Assembly (NCBI GenBank): GCA_934467435.1
Contig: CAKSLR010000039.1
Coordinates: forward strand, 1 to 12,039
Length of the DNA: 12,039 nt
Direction: 5' to 3'
Origin: an uncultured Eubacteriales bacterium
GTDB taxonomy: Bacteria > Bacillota > Clostridia > Oscillospirales > CAG-272
A program made the translations under genes and the position numbers. Positions 6,457-12,039 of the stretch are shown here, piece by piece. Under the pieces are notes generated by a model that saw only the letters and a program-made list of their open reading frames with translations, was not told the DNA's origin and did no database searches. Positions within the stretch are counted from its first letter, which is position 1. The number at the start of each line of letters is the position of its first letter.

Positions 6457-6999
6457 TCAACCGAAGTATCTCTGAAGGAGTCCGGCGAACGCCTTGCCGT
6501 GGCGGGCTTCATCCCGCGCCATTTCGTGCACGGTATCGTGGATGGCGTCCAGGTTCTCCGCCTTTGCCATTTTCGCCAGTTCCACCTTCCCTGCCGTGGC
6601 GCCGTTTTCGGCGGCAACGCGGAGTTCGAGGTTCTTTTTGGTCGAATCGGTCACCACTTCGCCAAGGAGTTCGGCAAATTTCGCGGCGTGCTCGGCTTCC
6701 TCCCATGCGGCTTTTTCATAGTACGCGCCGACCTCGGGGTAGCCCTCGCGGTACGCGACGCGCGCCATCGCCAGGTACATACCGACCTCCGAGCACTCCC
6801 CGTTGAAGTTCATGCGCAGACCTTCGAGGAGCTCGGGGTTCACACCCTTCGCCGCGCCGACGATGTGCTCTGCCGCCCAGGTCAGCCCGCCCTCTTCCAC
6901 ACGGAAGGTGGAGCCTTTGGCATGGCAGATGGGGCACTCTTCGGGCGCCGTCTCGCCTTCGTAAACGTAACCGCAGATCGGGCAAATAAACTTTTTCAT
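6457..6999 (-). CDS. Reverse rubrerythrin (rubredoxin domain first)
   Basis: Predicted 180-residue non-haem iron protein that reduces hydrogen peroxide to water with electrons from NAD(P)H-linked rubredoxin reductases; in clostridia such proteins act as NADH peroxidases. An N-terminal rubredoxin-like knuckle pair, C6-P-I-C9 and C22-P-I-C25, precedes the ferritin-like diiron domain, which shows the E-x-x-H motifs EEAEH and DEARH. This is the reverse order compared with classical rubrerythrin. The ATG at 6999 follows AAGGAG at 8 nt. The Shine-Dalgarno overlaps the perR stop codon, with 13 nt between the genes, so translation is probably coupled. An upstream in-frame start at 7062 would lie inside perR and is rejected. 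Length is as expected for the family. Confidence 0.93.
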   Translation of the reverse strand: MKKFICPICGYVYEGETAPEECPICHAKGSTFRVEEGGLTWAAEHIVGAAKGVNPELLEGLRMNFNGECSEVGMYLAMARVAYREGYPEVGAYYEKAAWEEAEHAAKFAELLGEVVTDSTKKNLELRVAAENGATAGKVELAKMAKAENLDAIHDTVHEMARDEARHGKAFAGLLQRYFG

Positions 7000-7012
7000 G
7001 GTGTAATCTCCT

Positions 7013-7387
7013 TTATTTTTTTTGAATTTTGTTTTTTCTGCAATCGGGACAATCGCCGGCAAGGATCACGCGCACCTCGCGGACGAAGAATCCGTCCGTC
7101 GAAGGAAGGGCGGGCGGCGGCGGAAAGTCAAAAACCCTGCCGCAGCCGTCACACACAAAGTGCGTGTGCGGGGCGGTAAACCCGTCATAGTGGACGGTAC
7201 CGCCGCCGGTATCCAGCGCCAGAATCTCCCCCTCCGCCGTCAGGGCGCCGAGGTTGCGGTAAACCGTGCCGAGGCTGATATGCGGCATGGTTTTCCGCAC
7301 GGCGGCGTAAACTTCCGCCGCGGTAGGGTGGGTGCGCGTGGCACGCAGGGCGGCAAGAACCGCATCGCGCTGCTTTGTGTTTCTCAT
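7013..7387 (-). CDS. perR: PerR-type peroxide-sensing repressor (Fur family)
   Basis: Predicted 124-residue cytoplasmic metal-dependent repressor. The winged-helix core includes THPTAAEVYAAVR and ISLGTVYRNL (recognition helix, about 37-46). All five regulatory-metal ligands known from Bacillus PerR can be matched: H20, D68, H74, H76 and D87 (H37, D85, H91, H93, D104 there). The Asp at the last position is the residue linked to peroxide sensing through Fe. The structural zinc site is C79-x-x-C82 and C113-x-x-C116. The N-terminus is about 17 residues shorter than Bacillus PerR; an in-frame TAA 12 nt upstream fixes the ATG at 7387. First gene of an operon with reverse rubrerythrin, so autoregulation by peroxide is likely. 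A Fur or Zur role is less likely but not excluded by sequence alone. Confidence 0.88.
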   Translation of the reverse strand: MRNTKQRDAVLAALRATRTHPTAAEVYAAVRKTMPHISLGTVYRNLGALTAEGEILALDTGGGTVHYDGFTAPHTHFVCDGCGRVFDFPPPPALPSTDGFFVREVRVILAGDCPDCRKNKIQKK

Positions 7388-7400
7388 GTGGCTTCCTTAT

Positions 7401-7427
7401 CAGTAATTATTCCTGTTTATAGTATAA
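7401..7427. promoter_or_regulatory. Candidate PerR operators at the perR promoter
   Basis: Two palindromes lie at the perR start region. 7417-7427 is a perfect TTATA-N-TATAA repeat covering the -10 element. 7401-7415 is an imperfect 15-bp palindrome (12 of 14 paired positions) whose centre TAATTATT matches the core of the Bacillus Per box TTATAATNATTATAA, and it covers the predicted transcription start. The outer arms do not match the Per box, so assignment is tentative but fits the neighbouring regulator. Confidence 0.45.
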
Positions 7428-7449
7428 CATAGGGGGCGCGCTTTGTCAA
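7421..7449 (-). promoter_or_regulatory. Promoter of the perR-rubrerythrin operon
   Basis: Minus strand: consensus -35 TTGACA (7449-7444), 17-nt spacer, -10 TATACT (7426-7421) with TGT in front as an extended -10. A strongly A/T-rich stretch at about 7453-7483 lies upstream of the -35 and could act as an UP element. Transcription should start near 7414. Confidence 0.85.
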
Positions 7450-7648
7450 GAGGAAAAACAATAAATTTTTTATTTTTTTGAAAAGCGCCGAAAAACGGGG
7501 ATGTGATGGAAACCGACGTGGCGGGAATTGGGGGCAAGCGGGCGCATGCGTGGCAAGCGCAGACGAAGCGCGCGGCTTTACGGCGGGCAATGCGGTGGCG
7601 GCGGAGATAAAAATGGGATGCTGGGTAGTGGCAGTGCGCCGGGGGCGG

Positions 7649-7684
7649 AAAAACAAAAAGCCGGCGGCGCCGAAGCGCCACCGG
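7649..7684 (-). terminator. Terminator of the trigger-factor-like lipoprotein gene
   Basis: On the minus strand a 10-bp stem with one G-U pair (7684-7675 with 7670-7661) closes a UUCG tetraloop on a C-G pair, a very stable loop. It is followed by CTTTTTGTTTTT (7660-7649). It starts 17 nt after the stop codon. Confidence 0.88.
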
Positions 7685-7701
7685 TTGGAGGGGGGAAAAA
7701 A

Positions 7702-9351
7702 TCAGGATTTCTTTTCGGGCTTTGCGGTGATTTCCGAATACTTTGTGCAGAGCAGTTCCGCTGCTTTATCCCACAGAAGGGCTTCGCGCAGAGTCTCCTC
7801 GGTCATGTTATTCTTCTTCATGAAATCATCGTCGTTGTAGAGCTTCTTATAGTTCTCAACACCCGCGTTGTACTCCTCATCCGTCAGGGTCAACTGCTCG
7901 GCTTTGACAAACTGCCAGAAAACGAGGCGGTTGGTGACGTATTCCGCAGCATCGGTCGGCAATTTCTTATCGATCGTGCTGGTGGAGTAACCGTAATAGA
8001 GATACATCACGTAGTTTTCTACGCTGATGGAGCCGTAGTACATCTGGTAAAGCCGATAGTTCATGTAGGCGTTCGAGTCGGTCATGACCTTGTTGGTCAG
8101 CACCTCGATATTATCGCGCACTTCTTTTTCATAAGCGGCGATCGCTGCCTTCATTTCCTCGGAATCCAGTTTGACCTGGCTGCCCTTGACGAGGGCGGTG
8201 AAGGCACCCTTGTAGCGGTTGGCGGCAATCTGAATGGTGCGCTTGCGCTGCAAATCTTCCTTCGTTTTGGTGAAATACTCGTTGTAGTCCTTATAATCCT
8301 CATCGCCGAGTGAGAGCGCTTTCTTGAAATCGGCCCACGAATACTCGCCCGACTTCGCTTCCTCATGCGTGAAGTAACGGACATCGGCAAGCCCGTAAAC
8401 GGTAACGGTGTAGTGAACGGTGACCTTGCGGTCTTCCTTCTTCACTTCCTCTTTCCCGTCCGCGCCCGTTCCGGTGACGGTGACGCTGACATTATGCTCT
8501 TCGTCAAAGGTAAATTCCTTGCCGAGGCGGTCTTCTGCCGCCATTTCATTGAAGTGCAGAATCAGAGCGGAGTGGAACTGGTCATCCTTCGACAGTGTGA
8601 GAATCGTTTTGACCGGATCGGTGGGGTTGCCGTCCTTATCCATGGTGAGGGTACCCTTGAAATCGCTGACAAGGGACTTATTCTCTTCATCCAGCAGGGC
8701 GGTATACTTCACGCCGATGCTGTCGCCGAACTCCAGATTACGCGGGTCTACCAGTTGCAGTTTATGCTCGATGGTCACGAAAAAGACCACCGACTTGCCC
8801 TTCAGTTCCTCACTCTTATAATCCGAGGGAAAAGTAAGAGCGAGCGGATAGTTCTTGGTGCCGACCGCGAGGTCGATCAACCCGTCTTCAAACCCGTTGA
8901 TAAAACTCTTGGAGCCGATCTGCAGGTAGGAGGTGGAAGTTGCCTCGCCGCCGCTGAAGCCTTTGAGCCCTTTGATCTGATCTTCGGTCAGACCGGTACC
9001 GTCTTTGGCGTAACCGGCAGCCTCCAGCGTGCTGACAAGAACGCCCTTATACAGAATGCCCACCGTATCGCCGAAAGCAACGGTCTCGCTCTTGTCCTCA
9101 ATCTTTTTATAGTAGGCTTTCGCCTTCTTCAGGGCGTCGTTGATATTTTTGACGGTATCTTCGTCGGTAATCTCGCCGGCAAGGTCGGCGGTGATGACGT
9201 TCAGTTTCTTATTTTTGTAATCGGCGAGGGTCACGTAAGGCGAAAGGTCGGTATTCCGATAATCAAACCCCGTTTTCCCGGCGCAGGATGCCAGCGCAAA
9301 GACCGAAAGAAGCATGACAGCCGCGAGGCACAGGGAAGCAAATTTCTTCAT
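7702..9351 (-). CDS. Exported trigger-factor-like lipoprotein with FKBP-type domains
   Basis: Predicted 549-residue lipoprotein. The signal peptide ends in a textbook lipobox L-A-S-C with Cys23 lipidated, so the protein faces outward. Residues about 92-198 look like an FKBP-type peptidyl-prolyl isomerase domain of the trigger-factor kind: it opens FGDTVGILYKGVL, has SFINGFEDGLIDLAVG, and closes KGKSVVFFVTIEHKLQ. Residues about 207-320 open FGDSIGVKYTALL and close VTVHYTVTVYG, and look like a second, diverged FKBP-like unit. From about 350 to 545 the chain is helical and charged, resembling a trigger-factor C-terminal chaperone domain. The ribosome-binding N-terminal domain of trigger factor is absent. 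Likely role: folding of secreted proteins, analogous to PrsA. The ATG at 9351 follows AAGGAA. The gene stands alone, with its own promoter and terminator. Confidence 0.82.
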   Translation of the reverse strand: MKKFASLCLAAVMLLSVFALASCAGKTGFDYRNTDLSPYVTLADYKNKKLNVITADLAGEITDEDTVKNINDALKKAKAYYKKIEDKSETVAFGDTVGILYKGVLVSTLEAAGYAKDGTGLTEDQIKGLKGFSGGEATSTSYLQIGSKSFINGFEDGLIDLAVGTKNYPLALTFPSDYKSEELKGKSVVFFVTIEHKLQLVDPRNLEFGDSIGVKYTALLDEENKSLVSDFKGTLTMDKDGNPTDPVKTILTLSKDDQFHSALILHFNEMAAEDRLGKEFTFDEEHNVSVTVTGTGADGKEEVKKEDRKVTVHYTVTVYGLADVRYFTHEEAKSGEYSWADFKKALSLGDEDYKDYNEYFTKTKEDLQRKRTIQIAANRYKGAFTALVKGSQVKLDSEEMKAAIAAYEKEVRDNIEVLTNKVMTDSNAYMNYRLYQMYYGSISVENYVMYLYYGYSTSTIDKKLPTDAAEYVTNRLVFWQFVKAEQLTLTDEEYNAGVENYKKLYNDDDFMKKNNMTEETLREALLWDKAAELLCTKYSEITAKPEKKS

Positions 9352-9428
9352 GGTATCATTCCTTTTTTCTTGATTTCTAAAGGGGGGACCGCCACTTGCC
9401 GGCGCCCGTCCGAACAGGTTACCCGTCT

Positions 9429-9456
9429 ATTATAGCATACATTTCGGAAAAATCAA
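9429..9456 (-). promoter_or_regulatory. Proximal promoter of the trigger-factor-like lipoprotein gene
   Basis: Minus strand: -35 TTGATT (9456-9451), 16-nt spacer, perfect -10 TATAAT (9434-9429) with TGC in front as an extended -10. The leader to the start codon at 9351 is about 70 nt. Confidence 0.8.
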
Positions 9457-9508
9457 TCGTTTTTTCTGTTTTTCCGCTGCCGGGATTGCAAATTTTTTGT
9501 GACGTGCC

Positions 9509-9534
9509 AAAAACACCCGAAAAAACGGGTTTTT
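9509..9534. terminator. Small bidirectional terminator or attenuator hairpin
   Basis: ACCCG (9515-9519) and CGGGT (9526-9530) pair around a 6-nt A-rich loop. There is an A-run on the left (9509-9513) and T-run on the right (9530-9534), so the stem has a U-tract in both directions. On the minus strand it lies about 25-40 nt after the predicted start of the promoter at 9561-9589. A second ACCCG (minus strand, 9547-9543) could compete for the same CGGGT, as in an attenuator. Confidence 0.5.
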
Positions 9535-9560
9535 ATCGTCGCCGGGTCTGTTTTTCTTCT

Positions 9561-9589
9561 ATTCTACCACATGACGGCGCGTTTGTCAA
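9561..9589 (-). promoter_or_regulatory. Distal consensus promoter before the small terminator
   Basis: Minus strand: -35 TTGACA (9589-9584), 17-nt spacer, -10 TAGAAT (9566-9561). Transcription should start near 9554. If it ends at the hairpin 9509-9530 the product is only about 45-50 nt; if it reads through, it becomes a second, upstream promoter for the trigger-factor-like gene. Confidence 0.65.
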
Positions 9590-9618
9590 GTTTTTTTCGC
9601 CGACTTCCCTGCCCGCCC

Positions 9619-9647
9619 TTGATTTTTTTTGCGGAATGCGGTATAAT
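9619..9647 (+). promoter_or_regulatory. Promoter of the nagBA operon
   Basis: -35 TTGATT (9619-9624), 17-nt spacer that includes a T-run, -10 TATAAT (9642-9647). The start should be near 9654, leaving a leader of about 33 nt. I do not see a clear GntR/NagR-type palindrome overlapping it. Confidence 0.8.
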
Positions 9648-9686
9648 GTGGCTGATCTTATTCTCATGTTTTTCGGAGGTTTTTTC

Positions 9687-10409
9687 ATGCGTTTTCTTAC
9701 TTTTGAGGATGCCGCGGCGGCATCGCGCGCGGCGGCGGAAGTCTTTGCGGAAACGGTGCGCCGAAAGCCCGACTGTGTGCTGGGGCTGGCGACCGGTTCC
9801 TCCCCCCTTGCGCTTTACGGGGTGCTGTGCGAGGAATTCCGCGCGGGGCGGCTGGATTTTGCCCGCGTGCGGACGGTGAACCTGGACGAATATGTTTCGC
9901 TCTCCCCCGATCACCCGGAAAGTTACCGCTATTTTATGAACAAAAACCTCTTTGATCAAATCAATATCGACAAAAAGAACACGTTGGTGCCCCGGGGCGA
10001 TGCCGCCGACCCTGCCGCCGAGGCGGCTTCCTACGACGCGCGCTGCGCTGCCTTCGGGCAGGTGGATGTCCAGCTGCTCGGCGTCGGCAACAACGGGCAC
10101 ATTGCCTTCAACGAGCCGGGCGACGCGCTGCTCGTTCCCACCCATGTCACGGCGCTCACCCCCTCGACCATTGCGGCGAACGCGCGCTTTTTTGCCTCGG
10201 AGGATGAGGTGCCGCGCGAGGCGATTACCATGGGCATCGGCTCGATTCTGCGGACAAAGAAGATCGTGCTGCTGGCTTTCGGCAGGGCAAAACACGCGGC
10301 ACTGGCAGCGCTGCGGGACGACCGCATCACCACGGCGGTGCCCGCCACGCTCCTGAAACTCCACCCCGATGTGACGGTATATTGCGATAAGGAGGCGTTT
10401 GAAGGATGA
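9687..10409 (+). CDS. nagB: Glucosamine-6-phosphate deaminase
   Basis: Predicted 240-residue cytoplasmic enzyme converting glucosamine-6-phosphate to fructose-6-phosphate and ammonia, the last step of N-acetylglucosamine catabolism. Family signatures are clear: the phosphate-binding LATGSSPLALY (34-44), NLDEYVSL (65-72) with Asp67 equivalent to the catalytic base, and LGVGNNGHIAFNEP (131-144) with His138 and Glu143 as the catalytic pair. Asn136 stands where the E. coli enzyme has Asp141, which I recall as usual in Firmicutes. The length fits the short Firmicutes form without the C-terminal allosteric extension of the E. coli enzyme. The ATG at 9687 has CGGAGG 8 nt upstream. The stop codon overlaps the nagA start. 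Confidence 0.95.
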   Translation: MRFLTFEDAAAASRAAAEVFAETVRRKPDCVLGLATGSSPLALYGVLCEEFRAGRLDFARVRTVNLDEYVSLSPDHPESYRYFMNKNLFDQINIDKKNTLVPRGDAADPAAEAASYDARCAAFGQVDVQLLGVGNNGHIAFNEPGDALLVPTHVTALTPSTIAANARFFASEDEVPREAITMGIGSILRTKKIVLLAFGRAKHAALAALRDDRITTAVPATLLKLHPDVTVYCDKEAFEG

Positions 10410-11482
10410 CAACGGTTATTTTACACGCCCGCATGGGCGACGGGCTTTTCACCGTAACGGTGATGGGTCACACCATTCTGGCGGTGGTGCCGGAGGACGG
10501 GGGCGCCAAAATCTCCCATGCACCCGCCGACCGCATGATCGACCTGCACGGCGACCGGCTGCTGCCGGGGCTGTGCGACATTCACACCCACGGCTGCATG
10601 GGCTGCGACACGATGGACGGCAACCACCTTGCCGCGATGGCGGAAGCGCAGCTTTCGCACGGTATTACCTCCTTTTTCCCGACCACGATGACCGAATCCC
10701 CCGCCCGCATTGCCGCGGCGCTGACCCAGCCCCTGCCGACGACGGGGGCGAAGGTGGTGGGGTTCCATATGGAGGGACCCTACATCAACCCGCGCTACAA
10801 GGGCGCGCAGAACGAGGCGTACATCAAGGCGCCGGATCTTACGGCGTTTTCCGCCTATCCGCAGGCAAAAATTGTGACAATCGCGCCCGAGGCGGAGGGG
10901 GCGGCGGACTTTATCCGCGGCACGCGGGCGTGCGTTTCGCTCGGGCATACGGCGTGCGATTATGACACGGCGATGACGGCGTTCCGCGCGGGCGCGCGGT
11001 GTCTGACGCACGTTTGCAACGCCATGCCGCCGTTCCTGCACCGCGCGCCGGGCCCGATCGGCGCGGCGATTGACGCGGATGCGTATGTTCAGGTGATCTG
11101 CGATGGCAACCACCTGCACCGCAGCATGATCACCATGCTGTACCGCACCTTCGGGGCGCGGCGGATGATTCTCATCAGCGACTCGATGCCCGCGACCGGG
11201 ATGGGCGACGGGGTCTATCCGTTCGGCGGGCAGGAAGTGACCGTTTCGGGCGGGGTGGCGCGGACGGCGGACGGCGCGCTGGCAGGCAGCACCTCGAACC
11301 TGATGGACTGCGTGCGCTGCGCGATGGCGCTGGGGATTCCGGCGGAGGATGCCTTCCGCATGGCGAGTACGACGCCCGCCGAAATGCTGGGGCTGAAGAA
11401 GGGCAAGATTGCGCCCGGATACGACGCCGAAATGCTGGTGACGGATGAAAATTACGCGCTGAAGCGCGTCCTTGTGATGTGA
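10406..11482 (+). CDS. nagA: N-acetylglucosamine-6-phosphate deacetylase
   Basis: Predicted 358-residue amidohydrolase-superfamily enzyme removing acetate from N-acetylglucosamine-6-phosphate to feed NagB. Visible metal and catalytic residues: D58-I-H60-T-H62-G, E123 in H-M-E-G-P-Y, H181 in SLGHT, H202 in LTHVCNAMPP, and catalytic D259 in ISDSMPATG. The pattern GPIGAAID with CDGNHLH (substrate phosphate and hydroxyl binding) is also present. The ATG overlaps the nagB stop as ATGA, and AAGGAGG at 10389-10395 lies inside nagB 10 nt upstream, so the two are translationally coupled. Slightly shorter than many NagA proteins of about 380-390 residues, but with no missing core motif. Confidence 0.95.
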   Translation: MTTVILHARMGDGLFTVTVMGHTILAVVPEDGGAKISHAPADRMIDLHGDRLLPGLCDIHTHGCMGCDTMDGNHLAAMAEAQLSHGITSFFPTTMTESPARIAAALTQPLPTTGAKVVGFHMEGPYINPRYKGAQNEAYIKAPDLTAFSAYPQAKIVTIAPEAEGAADFIRGTRACVSLGHTACDYDTAMTAFRAGARCLTHVCNAMPPFLHRAPGPIGAAIDADAYVQVICDGNHLHRSMITMLYRTFGARRMILISDSMPATGMGDGVYPFGGQEVTVSGGVARTADGALAGSTSNLMDCVRCAMALGIPAEDAFRMASTTPAEMLGLKKGKIAPGYDAEMLVTDENYALKRVLVM

Positions 11483-11490
11483 GGGGGCGC

Positions 11491-11536
11491 GGAGGGGGCT
11501 TGCCCCCTCCGGGGCTCCCCGGCGGGGACACCCCGC
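11491..11536 (+). other. Two GC-rich hairpins after nagA, no U-tract
   Basis: GGAGGGGGC/GCCCCCTCC (11491-11499 with 11502-11510) and GCGGGG/CCCCGC (11522-11527 with 11531-11536) are adjacent perfect hairpins beginning 8 nt after the nagA stop codon. Neither is followed by a T-run, unlike the other terminators in this window. They may protect the mRNA 3' end, mark a factor-dependent stop, or belong to a dispersed repeat. Confidence 0.5.
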
Positions 11537-11567
11537 GGAAACGACGTTCCCTACGGCGAAAAAACGC

Positions 11568-11685
11568 CCCGCTGCGGCTGGGGAAAACGCTCCCGCGCGG
11601 CGGGGAAAGCGCAAAAATGATTTTCTCTGCTACGGGATTTTTTCCCGCTGCGGCGGGGGGGAAACGCTCCCGCTGCGGCGGGGGG
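11568..11685. repeat. Decayed repeats of about 25 bp, CCCGCTGCGGCGGGG type
   Basis: Copies start at 11568, 11592, 11644 and 11669, giving two pairs spaced 24-25 bp. The 11644 and 11669 copies share CCCGCTGCGGCGGGGGG exactly; the first two are diverged. Between copies the linker is GAAAACGCT or close to it. The two pairs are separated by a less GC-rich gap at about 11612-11643. No reading frame or promoter is associated with them. Confidence 0.65.
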
Positions 11686-11690
11686 ATAAT

Positions 11691-11716
11691 GTGGGGGACT
11701 TTCAAAAGCCCCCCAC
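11691..11716 (+). other. Stem-loop GTGGGGG/CCCCCAC
   Basis: GTGGGGG (11691-11697) pairs with CCCCCAC (11710-11716), with an inner CTT/AAG pairing across a TCAA loop. It is terminator-like in shape but is followed by ACCCCC rather than T residues. Confidence 0.45.
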
Positions 11717-12039
11717 ACCCCCAAAGTAGCAACTGGTTCGATCGTGTCCTGCGCCGAAATTTGCAGTTGGGCAGGCTTGAAAAAAGCAATCCCTTCACGA
11801 AAACTTGCGGTTCGGTTCTCCGGGCGATTTGCTCGGCGGAGTCGGTATAAAGGGAGTTTTTGGGGTAAAAAGAGTGTGTTTTTTGGGGAAATTACGTTTT
11901 TTGCCCGCGACAAATCGCGGGATTCCGCGCGATGGGAGATTTTTTCGCGATTTGGGAGCGGCGTCGCGCGGGGAAGGAAAAAGCGATTACCAAAAGTGGA
12001 AATAGGAAAATCAACGGAATCCGGGGTGAAAGTGCCGAA
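11717..12039. other. Gene-free right end with a long-loop inverted repeat
   Basis: No supportable gene is visible. Short open frames lack ribosome binding sites and domains. One structural element is an inverted repeat CAAATCGCG (11911-11919) and CGCGATTTG (11946-11954), 9 bp perfect with a 26-nt spacer containing a T-run. TATAAA at 11847 has no acceptable -35 at the right distance. Confidence 0.5.

Noticed and set aside
5136..6617. 493-residue minus-strand frame opposite the YhaO-like gene
   Set aside because: Antisense shadow; it crosses two terminators and two genes with strong family motifs.
9396..9686. Upstream extension of NagB by about 97 residues
   Set aside because: The extension crosses the nagB promoter and a divergent promoter; the ATG at 9687 has a good Shine-Dalgarno and gives the normal family length.
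10421..11614. 397-residue minus-strand frame opposite nagA
   Set aside because: Antisense shadow of a gene with all NagA catalytic residues; no ribosome binding site or domain.
11847..11852. TATAAA as a -10 element near the right edge
   Set aside because: No acceptable -35 lies 16-18 nt upstream and no gene follows within the window.

Overview
The window is GC-rich bacterial DNA. SD-led genes, sigma-A-type promoters (several with extended -10 elements) and U-tract hairpin terminators fit a high-GC member of the Clostridia, probably an anaerobe. The reverse rubrerythrin with an adjacent PerR-type regulator, the SbcD/YhaO-type nuclease, lipobox lipoproteins and a Firmicutes-style short NagB all agree with this. 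Taxonomy is inferred; there is no rRNA or tRNA in the window.

Layout. 1-1695: a long gene-free stretch made largely of GC-rich tandem and direct repeats, with an AT-richer island near 365-600 that carries DnaA-box-like motifs. 1795-3387 (+): a lipoprotein with an HExxH zinc-peptidase signature. 3460-4977 (-): an N6-adenine DNA methyltransferase, convergent with the lipoprotein gene across a shared bidirectional terminator. 5172-6314 (+): a YhaO/SbcD-like metallophosphoesterase nuclease, divergent from the methyltransferase. 7387 down to 6457 (-): a two-gene perR-reverse rubrerythrin operon for peroxide response. 7702-9351 (-): an exported trigger-factor-like lipoprotein with FKBP-type folds. 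9687-11482 (+): nagB-nagA, overlapping by 4 bp. 11483-12039: a gene-free tail of GC hairpins and decayed short repeats.

How the genes work together. nagA and nagB take N-acetylglucosamine-6-phosphate to fructose-6-phosphate, so they support use of cell-wall or host amino sugars. PerR and reverse rubrerythrin form a self-contained peroxide sensing and detoxification unit with candidate operators at its promoter. The two lipoproteins act outside the membrane, one as a probable protease and one as a probable foldase. The methyltransferase has no restriction partner in view and the YhaO-like nuclease has no YhaN-like ATPase in view.

Most notable for follow-up: the exported trigger-factor-like protein with two FKBP-like units; the peptidase whose N-terminal half looks like a degenerate copy of its active half; the methyltransferase with NPPR instead of an aromatic NPP(Y/F/W) motif; a consensus promoter placed just before a terminator between the foldase gene and nagB; and the repeat-rich gene-free regions at both ends. 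I see no complete new multi-gene system such as a defence island, CRISPR array or mobile element.
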